In this document: positions 50,470 through 59,924 of the stretch, in pieces
Position numbering within the stretch: position 1 is the first letter of the stretch
Layout: every line of letters begins with the position of its first letter
From: Bacteroidales bacterium UBA4116
Lineage (GTDB): Bacteria > Bacteroidota > Bacteroidia > Bacteroidales > Tannerellaceae
Direction of reading: 5' to 3'
Assembly (NCBI GenBank): GCA_002381645.1
Contig: DFXE01000011.1
Span: forward strand, 62,001 to 126,000
Length of the DNA stretch: 64,000 nt
Notes under the pieces: generated by a model
Databases searched by the model: none
What the model saw: the letters and a program-made list of their open reading frames with translations, nothing else
What the model was told of the DNA's origin: nothing
Made by a program: the position numbers and the translations under genes

Positions 50470-51684
50470 ATGGACAAAACGAATTTGGTAAAAGAAGCTG
50501 AAAAACATTTGAAGTTTTTATGTGAAGAAATCGGAGAACGCAGGGTAGGAGGAGAGGGTAACCGGAGGTCGACCGAATACCTGAAAACCATATTCATTGA
50601 ATCAGGTTGGAATACGGAAGAAACCCTATTGCAGGTCATGGATTGGAAAACGAATGGAGCAACGCTTACCTATGAAGACAGATCGTTTGAAGTTTTCTCT
50701 TCTCATTATTCTTTGGGTTGTAATGTAAAAGGAGAATTAATGGCTGTTGATTCAATCGAAAGTCTGGAACATTCTGATATTGAAAATAAAATAGTGTTGC
50801 TTTACGGTAAAATTGCTTCGGAACAAATTGCTCCCAAAAATTTTCCTTTCTGGAACCCTGAAGAACATCAATATCTGGTTTCGTTGTTGGAAAAAGGAAA
50901 GCCACAGGCTATTATAACTGCTACCGAACGGAATTCAAGCTTGGCTGGTGGAGTCTATCCTTTTCCATTGTTTGAAGATGGAGATTTTGATATACCATCG
51001 GTTTTTATGAAAGATACGGAAGGAGAAAAATTACTTACTTACGATGGCAAAAGAGTCAGCCTGATGTCAGAGGCAGTACGTATCCCGGAAACCGCTTACA
51101 ATGTTATTTGCCGGAAAGGTAGTAATGCCGGAAAACGGATTGTCGTAACGGCCCATATAGATACCAAGATCGGAACGCCCGGAGCAATCGATAACGCAAC
51201 CGGAGTAACGGTATTACTGTTGTTGGCCGATATGCTCAAAAACTACCAGGGAAACCGTCAGGTTGAACTGGTGGCTTTCAATGGCGAAGATTATTACGGT
51301 GCCACAGGACAACGGAAATACATCCAGCAGAATGAAGGCCGCTTCGGCGATATACTATTGAATATCAATATTGATGGTGCAGGATATAAAGACGGGTTGT
51401 CGTGTTTTTCAGTATTCGGACTTCCCAAAGATATTGAAGCTGCCACAGAATGGGTTATAGAAACAAGTGACGGGATTGTTGAAGGTTTACCCTGGTATCA
51501 GGGAGACCACAGTTTATTTATTCAGCAAAATTGTCCGGCAATAGCTGTAAGTTCGGACTGGTTTATACGAAATATGGGTAACCAGGAGATCACTCATACT
51601 TCTAAAGATAATCTTAGTGTGGTAAATTACGAACGCGTAGCGGAATGTGCAGAAGGGATTGTAAACCTGATAAACAGATTATAA
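50470..51684 (+). CDS. M28-family metallopeptidase
   Basis: 404 aa from the ATG at 50470; the GTG at 50449 overlaps the promoter. Two zinc ligand motifs: VVTAHIDTKIGTPGAIDNATG (His, Asp) and AFNGEDYYGATGQRKYI (Glu-Asp), then NINIDGAGYKDG. No signal peptide, so it is cytoplasmic. It likely acts on small peptides or modified amino acids. It shares its promoter box with the AraC/VOC genes. Confidence 0.85.
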   Translation: MDKTNLVKEAEKHLKFLCEEIGERRVGGEGNRRSTEYLKTIFIESGWNTEETLLQVMDWKTNGATLTYEDRSFEVFSSHYSLGCNVKGELMAVDSIESLEHSDIENKIVLLYGKIASEQIAPKNFPFWNPEEHQYLVSLLEKGKPQAIITATERNSSLAGGVYPFPLFEDGDFDIPSVFMKDTEGEKLLTYDGKRVSLMSEAVRIPETAYNVICRKGSNAGKRIVVTAHIDTKIGTPGAIDNATGVTVLLLLADMLKNYQGNRQVELVAFNGEDYYGATGQRKYIQQNEGRFGDILLNINIDGAGYKDGLSCFSVFGLPKDIEAATEWVIETSDGIVEGLPWYQGDHSLFIQQNCPAIAVSSDWFIRNMGNQEITHTSKDNLSVVNYERVAECAEGIVNLINRL

Positions 51685-51691
51685 TTGAATA

Positions 51692-51724
51692 AAAACGGGA
51701 AAGGGTGAAAATCTTTCCCGTTTT
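51692..51724 (+). terminator. Intrinsic terminator
   Basis: AAAACGGGAAAG (51692-51703) pairs with CTTTCCCGTTTT (51713-51724), followed by T-rich DNA, eight bases after the M28 stop. Confidence 0.8.
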
Positions 51725-51850
51725 TTAAGAATCTACACATTCGCTTATTTTCTTTGTGTGGAAGGTAAAAGATAGGTCGTTGAATTTCATTATGTATTCT
51801 ATTATGATTAAATGCAGCAAAAATATGAGAAAGTATAAAAACCCGACCGA

Positions 51851-53188
51851 TCAGACTTTTGTTTTTAAAAGGAACCGTATATAGAACATAATGCCCGCGC
51901 AGGTCAGTCCGAATGGAAAAGCCATCCACACACCAAATGTACCGAGGTTCATGACAAATCCAAAGAAGTAACCTAACGGAAGCGATATGATAAAGTAAGC
52001 GATAAAAGCCACGATCATCATGGGTTTTACATCGGAAATTCCACGTAAAGCATTTGCGAAAGTAATTTGCAGCCCGTCTCCAAACTGATAAATAATAAAA
52101 GGAATAATTAACCCGGCTACTGTTATGCTTACCTCTTCACTATCGGTAAACCAACCGCCAATCCGGTACCTTAATAGATATAAAGATACGGAAACCAGTA
52201 CCGACATGGCCATGATCAAGTGAAAACCCGCATTAGCCGTACGGCGTACATTTACCATATCTCCTTTTCCCCTGTAATTGCTGACACGTACGGCAACCGC
52301 AGCTCCCATGCCATAATACATCATAAATCCGATCTGCGAAACCGATAACATGATCTGATGTGCAGCCAGGGCAATTGTCCCTATCCAGCCGATCATAATA
52401 GCGCTTAAACTGAATGATGCCGTTTCCATTCCCATCTGGAAGGCAATAGGCCAACCCAGATTATTCAGCTTTCTGAAATCGGGCCAGTTCAGTTTACTTT
52501 TTTTGAATCCTTCCAGATACGGCTTATAATATGGGGTAAAAAAGAAAATGATTATAAACACCGCACACATTAATATGCGCGAAAAGAGTGTACTGATACC
52601 TGCTCCCAAAAGCCCCATCTCAGGCATACCCAGTTTACCGTAGATAAGGATATAATTGCCAAACACATTCATCAGGTTCCCCGCGATTAAGATCCACATA
52701 GATGTTTTTGTATCTGTTATTCCGTCGGCAAACTGCTTGAATGCATTGAATAATAAAACGAAAATAAGCGAGATCAGTAGGACAATAAAGTAAGGTTTGA
52801 TCAGCGGGATCAGTTCATCCGGTTGTCCGAGTTTCTCAATATTAAAATAAAGAACAGTCATGCAGAAGGTTAGAATAAACGCTACCACAGTGTTTGCCAG
52901 CAAACTGTTTTTTAATGTTCTCCCTATGGCAGGAGAATCATTGTTGCCGAAGAGATTCCCGACGATAGGAGTTAACCCATATGAAAAACCCGTACTGAAA
53001 ATGATGGCCATTGTAAACATATTATTAACGAATGACGCAGCGCCAAGTTCAATCGTGCTGTGGTGTCCGATCATCAAGGTATCGGCAAAAGCAAGAATGA
53101 TTTGCCCGATCTGTCCGATAACAATCGGTACTCCTAAATAAATTAGTTCCTTATAATGCCCGCTATATTTAGTATAAAAATTTCCCAT
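51851..53188 (-). CDS. MATE-family multidrug efflux transporter
   Basis: 445 aa, about twelve membrane helices in two similar halves (N: VPIVIGQIGQIILAFADTLM; C: GWPIAFQMGMETASFSLSAI), the NorM/DinF fold. These antiporters export cationic drugs or metabolites using Na+ or H+. A TACTTTTG -7 box lies on the minus strand at 53222-53215. Confidence 0.92.
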   Translation of the reverse strand: MGNFYTKYSGHYKELIYLGVPIVIGQIGQIILAFADTLMIGHHSTIELGAASFVNNMFTMAIIFSTGFSYGLTPIVGNLFGNNDSPAIGRTLKNSLLANTVVAFILTFCMTVLYFNIEKLGQPDELIPLIKPYFIVLLISLIFVLLFNAFKQFADGITDTKTSMWILIAGNLMNVFGNYILIYGKLGMPEMGLLGAGISTLFSRILMCAVFIIIFFFTPYYKPYLEGFKKSKLNWPDFRKLNNLGWPIAFQMGMETASFSLSAIMIGWIGTIALAAHQIMLSVSQIGFMMYYGMGAAVAVRVSNYRGKGDMVNVRRTANAGFHLIMAMSVLVSVSLYLLRYRIGGWFTDSEEVSITVAGLIIPFIIYQFGDGLQITFANALRGISDVKPMMIVAFIAYFIISLPLGYFFGFVMNLGTFGVWMAFPFGLTCAGIMFYIRFLLKTKV

Positions 53189-53268
53189 CTGCCATTAATC
53201 CTGATTTTAGTTGGCAAAAGTAATAAATAAAGACAGATCCGAACGGTTAATTTAAATCTCATATACCT

Positions 53269-53574
53269 TTATCGGTTGGCTGGAGGGCAAACATACGTTT
53301 CAATCATTTTCGTTTTGGTTTCCACAAAAATGTCTTTCGTCGCTTCCATATATGCTTTAAAGTGTTTTGTCTGCGAATGTTTGATTTGTCCTTCTTTACT
53401 TGTCCATCTTTCAAACAAATGAAATTCTGTGCTATCCGTGAACGACTGGAAAAGCGCGTATTCAAGGCACGCCTCCTCTTTTAAGGTTTCGGCACGGCAT
53501 TTCAGGAATAGTTCTTTATATAAAGACACATATTCTGGTTTAACTTTTTTGGGAATATTCATGATCAGTTCCAT
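53269..53574 (-). CDS. Antibiotic-biosynthesis-monooxygenase (ABM) domain protein
   Basis: 101 aa. ABM dimer fold: EACLEYALFQSFTDSTEFHLFERWTSKEGQIKHSQ and HFKAYMEATKDIF. Members include quinol monooxygenases such as YgiN. Function here is unknown. Separate from the MATE gene by an 80-base gap. Confidence 0.85.
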   Translation of the reverse strand: MELIMNIPKKVKPEYVSLYKELFLKCRAETLKEEACLEYALFQSFTDSTEFHLFERWTSKEGQIKHSQTKHFKAYMEATKDIFVETKTKMIETYVCPPANR

Positions 53575-53613
53575 AGATGTTGTTTACTGTTTCCGGTAAA
53601 ACAGGGCGCACGA

Positions 53614-54696
53614 TCAGCGAAATTCAAATTTCAGGACAAGCAGGTATTCCTTCAGCAACGACATAAACCCACCTTGTGAATCATTCATAAGGATAAGCGT
53701 ATGGCTTCCGTCTTCCAGTACCGGCCCGAGGCACATGCCTTCATAATTCGCCAAAGGATTGTCACTGTCCGAAAGTTCCGTTTTCTTTTCCCAGAGAAGG
53801 GTTTTATCCATAAATACTGTTGGTTCGAGGTTACGCAGGTCGCTTACGCCGGAAACGTCTTCATGTAGTTCCGGATCTGTAAGGAATAGTTTGTTTTTTA
53901 CCCAAAGTTCAATATCCATATCCTTGGTCTGGCTGAAAAAGAATTCGCGTTCGAGAATGAGTAAACGGCCATCGGGTAAAGCCGTAATAGCAGGTATACC
54001 TATTACCGACATCGGAGAATTACCTTTACCTTCCGGTACTTCCGCTTTGTAAGCATATTGTCTGCCCGGTTCGAAGGTTTTACCGTCAAAAGATTGGATC
54101 CGATGCAGATTAGCGATGTTCTTTGTTCCGGAGGCCTGTTCCCCGTCTGTTTTGAGGGTAGACTCGGTAGTGGTCCAGAACCGGTCGCTTTGCGGGTCGT
54201 ACCCTAACGATTCAAAGCCGTAATTTCCCGTTTCCTGTTTGAAGATCGACGGGACATTCAGTTTGGTTCCGGTTTTGATCCCATTCCGGTTATATTCCAA
54301 TATTTCCTGATCGGCTTCGCCCGAAATAAAAACGGTCTGGTTTGACGGATAATAAACAATACCTTCACAATCGCGGGTAGCCGTACTATCGCCTTTAAAT
54401 TCACTCCTCGAAAGAGAAGATATTGAACCGTCGGTATTTATCTCAAAAGAAAATTCATAAAAGCCGTCTTTTTTATCCGTAACCACTGCATAACGGTTAT
54501 TGCCCAGCCAGGTTATTCCGCTATAATCCTGGGCCGGATAATTTACGATAGGAGTGAGGGCTCCTTCACCGTTTGTAATTACGATCTTCTTTTTTTCTTC
54601 AGGAGTATTGTTTTCATTCGAATCATCACACGCCATAGAGTTGGCCAATACAAGCATTCCCATTATTACGCCTTGTAACATCATTTTACAGTTCAT
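53614..54696 (-). CDS. Phytase-like (esterase-like) lipoprotein
   Basis: 360 aa. Lipoprotein signal peptide with lipobox ANSMAC (residues about 18-23), then Asp and Asn. Beta-propeller-like repeats (DYSGITWLGNNRYAVVTDKK, GNYGFESLGYDPQSDRFWTT) are typical of the phytase-like esterase family. It probably hydrolyses or binds phosphoesters at the membrane; unproven. Confidence 0.8.
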   Translation of the reverse strand: MNCKMMLQGVIMGMLVLANSMACDDSNENNTPEEKKKIVITNGEGALTPIVNYPAQDYSGITWLGNNRYAVVTDKKDGFYEFSFEINTDGSISSLSRSEFKGDSTATRDCEGIVYYPSNQTVFISGEADQEILEYNRNGIKTGTKLNVPSIFKQETGNYGFESLGYDPQSDRFWTTTESTLKTDGEQASGTKNIANLHRIQSFDGKTFEPGRQYAYKAEVPEGKGNSPMSVIGIPAITALPDGRLLILEREFFFSQTKDMDIELWVKNKLFLTDPELHEDVSGVSDLRNLEPTVFMDKTLLWEKKTELSDSDNPLANYEGMCLGPVLEDGSHTLILMNDSQGGFMSLLKEYLLVLKFEFR

Positions 54697-54808
54697 TATT
54701 TAACTAATTATCGGATATAATACTAAACAATTGCATTCATTCTTTCATGAACGGCAAATGTATCAGTATTTATTGTAATACGGGGATTTATGGCCTTTAA
54801 AATATAGC

Positions 54809-55441
54809 TTAAACCAGATCCATTACTTTCGTATCGAGCATATAAATCCCACTTGCATGAGCCGGATGAGAGCCGGTTGATTTGAATACATATTCCCTGC
54901 CGATTACAGGCGTAACGGCAGAATCACGGTTTACCTCCGCATGAATAGTATCACGCGGCTGGAAAAGATCCGTAGACGTATGCGATACTTCAATCGTCAG
55001 TACGGTCACCGGGAAACGGCCTTCGGCTGCCCCGCGGCCTATGGTTTGCTCTTCTATATTCAACACCTTGCCGCCCCATTGATACATCTTCTGTACAGTA
55101 ACGTCCGGGGGCAGGTTTTCAGAAGTTTTAGAAGTCTTGGAGATAACATTTACCAGCTCGTACCGGATGGAAGAAGCATCGGCGGGAGGATTCTCTACGG
55201 GTATTTCCCTTACATCCAATTCATATTCAAAACCTTCTTCATAATTGAACCCTTCAATCCGGCTGTAAAAATATTCCCAGTCCGTAGCATTTCCCTTCTT
55301 TACAAGCATGCACTTTTGCGGGCCTACACCTGTACAATCGGCTGTTTGCGAAGCGATGGTATACCTTTCTGTTTTCTGGCCGGAATTACATGCCACCATC
55401 ATACATAAAACGGTTGTGAGATAAAAAATACTTTTCTTCAT
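54809..55441 (-). CDS. DUF4377 lipoprotein
   Basis: 210 aa with lipobox MMVACN (residues 14-19). Repeated strands IASQTADCTGVGPQKCMLVK and WEYFYSRIEGFNYEEGFEYE are the META-domain-adjacent DUF4377 pattern. Envelope protein of unknown role. Followed downstream by the phytase-like gene. Confidence 0.8.
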   Translation of the reverse strand: MKKSIFYLTTVLCMMVACNSGQKTERYTIASQTADCTGVGPQKCMLVKKGNATDWEYFYSRIEGFNYEEGFEYELDVREIPVENPPADASSIRYELVNVISKTSKTSENLPPDVTVQKMYQWGGKVLNIEEQTIGRGAAEGRFPVTVLTIEVSHTSTDLFQPRDTIHAEVNRDSAVTPVIGREYVFKSTGSHPAHASGIYMLDTKVMDLV

Positions 55442-55607
55442 TTTAGTAACGGATAAGTGATAAACTAATAAATGGCTTACATCAGAATTCCATACAAGTT
55501 CCGATTATTCCCATTTTCTATAAAACAAACTCTTTTGCCGGTAAGTTTCGGATCACCTGAAATATTTACAGACAGCCTGTAAATCCGGTATTCCCATTCA
55601 TAAGGGT

Positions 55608-56417
55608 TTAATTACGCAACCCTTTGTAATCTTTTAGAATAACCCGTGTAGAACCTACTTTTAATTTGGAATCAATCCGTACGGGAACGCGGTTGCGGTC
55701 ATTGGTAATAAATACTTTCATCGCTTCGTTTTTATCTTCAAAGGCACGTTCGTTCATTACAAGTACCAGTTTGATACAATTATAATCCCTCCCGTCGTTG
55801 GCTGAAACGGTTTCAATACCATGGTGCTGGATATCCATATCCACTTTTTTTCTTCCCGAAAAAAAGGAAACGGTTTTCTTATCACCCTTCTTCATGGTTT
55901 CATAATCGAGTGTCCGGGCATAATAGAGGATGCTAAGCATATCATACATGCAATGATCAGATACGAGCGTCGTATCATAACGAAGGTTGCCGTTACGTAT
56001 ATTGACATTTCGTAACGATGTTTTGCCGGAAGAATAATCATACGTTGCCCGTTCGGTCGTATAATCACCGTTTTCATGCGCGTCTTTTGTATAAGCAAGA
56101 GGAGTGAGTCGCTTGGTCATGTAAGACGACAGGGTATCCGATAAAGAAAAAAATGCCTTGACCATACCCGACGACTTCGCTGTAAGCGTCATTTTATAAG
56201 CATCTTTGCCGTTGTACGTATTGTCCGTTACCCGTAAAGAAGAATTACCGGCTTTTGTATAAAGGATACCATATTTGAAATAGAGGTCATAATTTAGTTC
56301 TTCACCGGCTTTGAAGTATTGGTTATCCACCTCGCATTGGGCTTTAGCCTGCATACCGGCAATGATTAAAGCGCAAATCATCATACACTTAACAACTGTT
56401 CTTTTTGTCGTCTTCAT
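55608..56417 (-). CDS. DUF3108 secreted protein
   Basis: 269 aa with a signal peptide (residues 1-26, cleavage after AKAQ). FKAGEELNYDLYFKYGILYT and LKVGSTRVILKDYKG define DUF3108, a beta-rich periplasmic or outer-membrane protein of unknown role. Common in Bacteroidetes. Confidence 0.85.
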   Translation of the reverse strand: MKTTKRTVVKCMMICALIIAGMQAKAQCEVDNQYFKAGEELNYDLYFKYGILYTKAGNSSLRVTDNTYNGKDAYKMTLTAKSSGMVKAFFSLSDTLSSYMTKRLTPLAYTKDAHENGDYTTERATYDYSSGKTSLRNVNIRNGNLRYDTTLVSDHCMYDMLSILYYARTLDYETMKKGDKKTVSFFSGRKKVDMDIQHHGIETVSANDGRDYNCIKLVLVMNERAFEDKNEAMKVFITNDRNRVPVRIDSKLKVGSTRVILKDYKGLRN

Positions 56418-56564
56418 CTTTTAAGTTATTCCATTTGTTTAAAACTACCAAAATCAGACTCAAATATATAAGAAACGTTTAAACCGGAAGCTTTTTGAGG
56501 TATATTATTATTTCTTATTATTTTTGTTTTAGGATTTAAAACAATAAATGAAAAACAATTTACT

Positions 56565-56999
56565 ATGGCCACAGTTAACATTTCCCTCTTATTCGACGGC
56601 AATTGTGAAGAAGCATTCCGGTATTATGCCACTGTCTTTCATTCGGAGATTTCTTCCCTGATCCGTTACGGCGACGTACCGGTGCAGGAAGGTATGCCAC
56701 AATTATCCGAAAACGACAAAAATAAAATTGAAAACGTACTCCTGCCTATAAGTAAAGAAACGTTCCTGATGGGTGCCGACGGCGTAGAAGCTTTCGGACA
56801 CCGGGTAATCTGCGGAACGAACTTCTCCGTTTATATTTCGGCAGATTCGAAAGATGAGGCCGACAGAATGTTTAACCTATTATCCGGAGGAGGGCAGATA
56901 TCCATGCCGTTGACACAGTCTCATTGGGGTGATTATTTCGGTATGTGTAAAGATAAATTCGGTATAGGATGGATGATAAATTATGCCTCCCCAAAATAG
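56565..56999 (+). CDS. VOC protein, PhnB-like
   Basis: 144 aa. Start NISLLFDGNCEEAFRYYATV, middle SKETFLMGADGVEAFGH, end WGDYFGMCKDKFGIGWMINY, the pattern of 3-demethylubiquinone-methyltransferase-like PhnB proteins. Ligand unknown. On the opposite strand to DUF3108. Confidence 0.88.
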   Translation: MATVNISLLFDGNCEEAFRYYATVFHSEISSLIRYGDVPVQEGMPQLSENDKNKIENVLLPISKETFLMGADGVEAFGHRVICGTNFSVYISADSKDEADRMFNLLSGGGQISMPLTQSHWGDYFGMCKDKFGIGWMINYASPK

Positions 57000-57115
57000 G
57001 AAAATATATCTTTCGGATGATAATTAAAGAATAATATAATGGCTGATTTGCTATCTTATTGAATAAAATTTATACGTAATAATTTGTAAATACTTATATT
57101 TGGTTTTCTAATAGT

Positions 57116-57895
57116 ATGAAAACAACTATGAGTATGTTTTACAACAACGCAAACTGTGATATTTATATAGGAAAAGGTGCGGGAAAAAAGTTGATGGAAG
57201 ATATTCAGAATGCCCGTAAATCCATTAAAATAATATCTCCTTTCTTATCTCCTTTTCTAATTAAAGAGCTTATTGATTTAAGAAGTAAGGGCCTTGAAAT
57301 TCAATTAATAACGATGGATAGTATTGAAGATTATAAAGATTCTTCAACTAAAAATATCTATCAGTTAATACGGCAACACCGTGAGGTGAATGAAGCCGCG
57401 CGCCTAAAAAGAAATAAATGGAAAAAGGCGGCACGGATTTTATTATCGGGGATACTGTTTATTACCGTATTTACAATTGTTCTTTTCTTATATATGAATG
57501 ATATCCGTATGCTGGCGGGTATCATACCCGCTATTATTATGTTGTTTGTTTTTTTCCGGTTGATAAAGAAAATACGGACACAACGGATTTATTATTACAG
57601 TTATTCCCGCCTGTTTCCTTTTAAGGTGTGTATATCACCCGATAAACATCCCGGTTCCAATATGTATATTCATGGAAAAGTATATATAATAGACGACTCG
57701 ATCGTATATCTGGGCTCCCTCAATTTCACTGCAAGCGGAACCAGATACAATTATGAAACGCGGGTGCGCACGACACACGCCGAAACAGTAAAAAGGATCA
57801 GTGACGAATTTTACGACTTATTCCATAACTCCCATATCCCCGAAGTAGATATCCATACATGGGGAAGGTCATTATATCCGGAACCGATAAATTAA
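57116..57895 (+). CDS. Membrane-anchored phospholipase-D-like protein, one HKD motif
   Basis: 259 aa. The N-terminal half looks like a PLD half-domain without catalytic His/Lys (IKIISPFLSPFLIKELIDLR). Two membrane helices (about residues 108-127 and 132-148) follow. The C-terminal half has the catalytic HGKVYIIDDSIVYLGSLNFT (HxKx4D). It might work as a dimer, each subunit giving one motif. Membrane orientation is unknown. Confidence 0.82.
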   Translation: MKTTMSMFYNNANCDIYIGKGAGKKLMEDIQNARKSIKIISPFLSPFLIKELIDLRSKGLEIQLITMDSIEDYKDSSTKNIYQLIRQHREVNEAARLKRNKWKKAARILLSGILFITVFTIVLFLYMNDIRMLAGIIPAIIMLFVFFRLIKKIRTQRIYYYSYSRLFPFKVCISPDKHPGSNMYIHGKVYIIDDSIVYLGSLNFTASGTRYNYETRVRTTHAETVKRISDEFYDLFHNSHIPEVDIHTWGRSLYPEPIN

Positions 57896-57913
57896 ACGGC
57901 GTTGCAGCCCATA

Positions 57914-59167
57914 CTATAAACTGCCGTAGATATCTTTTAAGGAAACACCGTTTTCTTTTGCCAACCTGCAGGCATCATCATATTCCAGCGTCAACCTCTT
58001 CACTTCCTTATAATGCGTTTCCTTTGCTTTTACCTCGCCGTAGGGAGTAGGTATTGTTACGGCTTTACGCGGCAGGCAGGTCCGGGCAACCTCATGTTTA
58101 CGCACACCGATGGTAGATGTTTCACGGAAAAGAATGTCTTCCATCACAGCCACGGCGGAATTGTCGCATATAATGCTTATCATCGTTGCCGGACGGCCTT
58201 TTTTCATATATACGGGCGTAAAAAATACATCCCGTGCCCCTGCCTGTAATAACTTATCCATTACATATCCCATGATCTCCGGAGTCGTATCGTCTATATT
58301 TGTTTCGATCACCGTTACACGATCCGAACCGGCAGAAGATACAGCTTCTCCCATCACTACGCGCAGGATATTGGGTATCGGGAAATCCTTTTTACCGGCG
58401 CCGTAACCTGTTTTTACGACCTTCATTTCCGGCATAGGCCCGAAACGTTGGGCCAACTCCGTAACAATAGCTGCTCCGGTGGGCGTCATCATTTCGCCTT
58501 CTATATCGAGTTGTTTAAAACTTACTCCCGCATTTGCAAGCACTTCGGTGACGGCCGGAACAGGTACCGGTATCATTCCGTGCTGGCAGTTTACAAAACC
58601 ATATCCGTCATGCAATACGGAAGAATAAACCTGGTCGGGAGATAATATATCGATGCAAATAGCCGTTCCCACAATGTCGATGATAGAATCTACCGCACCT
58701 ACTTCATGGAAATGCACTTTATCGGGAGTGGTTCCGTGTACTTTGGCTTCGGCTATGGCCAGGCGCATAAAAATACGTTTAGCCAAATCCTTGGCTCCTT
58801 CGGAAATCCCGCTATCGTCGATCATACGGGCTATATCCGACATATTACGGTGAACATGACCGTGTTCTCCATGATGATGGTGATGATGTTCGTGCCCGTC
58901 ATGATGGTGATGCCCGTGATCGGGGGTATGTTCATGATGATGGTGATGTCCGTGGTGCGAATGTTTTTCGTCTTCGAGGATCACTTCTACATGTTTGGCG
59001 CCGATCCCGTGTTTAGCCGTCTCGGAAAGTTCTATTTCCCAACCGTGCAGGTGTATCTTTTTAAGCTCGTTTACCAACTGTTCTTTGCCGACACCCAGGT
59101 CCAGCAATGCAGCAAGCGTCATATCGCCGCTAATACCCGAAAAGCAATCAAAATATAGGATTTTCAT
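57914..59167 (-). CDS. larC: LarC, nickel insertion into the pincer cofactor
   Basis: 417 aa, single ORF (in Lactobacillus it is made by frameshifting). Start ILYFDCFSGISGDMTLAALLDLG, EVGAVDSIIDIVG and NIDDTTPEIMGYVMDKLL are LarC motifs. Residues 69-107 hold 24 histidines, a likely Ni(II) reservoir. LarC inserts nickel into the P2TMN precursor using CTP. Last gene of the operon, 7 bases after larB. Confidence 0.93.
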   Translation of the reverse strand: MKILYFDCFSGISGDMTLAALLDLGVGKEQLVNELKKIHLHGWEIELSETAKHGIGAKHVEVILEDEKHSHHGHHHHHEHTPDHGHHHHDGHEHHHHHHGEHGHVHRNMSDIARMIDDSGISEGAKDLAKRIFMRLAIAEAKVHGTTPDKVHFHEVGAVDSIIDIVGTAICIDILSPDQVYSSVLHDGYGFVNCQHGMIPVPVPAVTEVLANAGVSFKQLDIEGEMMTPTGAAIVTELAQRFGPMPEMKVVKTGYGAGKKDFPIPNILRVVMGEAVSSAGSDRVTVIETNIDDTTPEIMGYVMDKLLQAGARDVFFTPVYMKKGRPATMISIICDNSAVAVMEDILFRETSTIGVRKHEVARTCLPRKAVTIPTPYGEVKAKETHYKEVKRLTLEYDDACRLAKENGVSLKDIYGSL

Positions 59168-59174
59168 TGGAATG

Positions 59175-59921
59175 TTAAAGATTTATCTTGTTTATACTGT
59201 TTGCCATATAGGCAGCGCCGAAACCGTTGTCGATATTGACGACCGATACCCCGTTGGCACATGAATTGAGCATCGACAATAAAGCTGCTACCCCGCCGAA
59301 ACTGGCTCCGTACCCTACGCTTGTGGGAACGGCTATTACGGGTTTATCCGTCAGTCCGCCAATCACGCTGGCCAATGCGCCTTCCATACCGGCAATGACG
59401 ATGATCACATTTGCTGAGGCGATCCTATTCAGCCTGGCCAGTAATCGGTGGATACCCGCCACGCCAACGTCGCACAGGCGTTCTACTTCATTACCGAGAA
59501 ATTCGGCGGTGACAACCGCTTCGTCGGCAACGGGAATATCGGATGTTCCCGCTGTAACAACCAATATTTTACCGCCTTTTTTCTCCACTGGTGTCCGGTT
59601 GATTACAATCGTACGGGCAGACGGGTTCCATTCGGCATCCGGATACATACCTTTTACGGCCTGCGCCATTTCTTCCGTTGCCCGGGTGGCAAGTACATTT
59701 GTACCGCCTACTTCCAGCATGTTCTTTACAATTCCCGCTACCTGTTCTACGGTTTTCCCGGCGCAATAGATCACCTCGGGACAGCCGTTCCGCAGTTGGC
59801 GGTGATGATCGATCAACGCATATCCCAGGTCGTCGAAAGGCATTGTTTTCAGTTTGCCTGCAGCTTCGTCTACCGAAATACTGCCTTCTTTCACACCTTC
59901 CAGTAATTTTTTTATATCCAT
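59175..59921 (-). CDS. larB: LarB, nicotinate adenine dinucleotide carboxylase/hydrolase
   Basis: 248 aa. The C-terminal AIR-carboxylase-like (PurE) domain includes RLCDVGVAGIHRLLARLNRI, VIAGMEGALASVIGGLTDKP and GYGASFGGVAALLSMLNSC. LarB makes pyridinium-3,5-biscarboxylic acid mononucleotide from NaAD, the first step of the nickel-pincer cofactor. It starts 3 bases after larE. Confidence 0.92.
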   Translation of the reverse strand: MDIKKLLEGVKEGSISVDEAAGKLKTMPFDDLGYALIDHHRQLRNGCPEVIYCAGKTVEQVAGIVKNMLEVGGTNVLATRATEEMAQAVKGMYPDAEWNPSARTIVINRTPVEKKGGKILVVTAGTSDIPVADEAVVTAEFLGNEVERLCDVGVAGIHRLLARLNRIASANVIIVIAGMEGALASVIGGLTDKPVIAVPTSVGYGASFGGVAALLSMLNSCANGVSVVNIDNGFGAAYMANSINKINL

Positions 59922-59924
59922 AGT

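Noticed and set aside
57914..59167. Programmed frameshift in larC
   Set aside because: Here larC is one continuous frame; no slippery split is needed.
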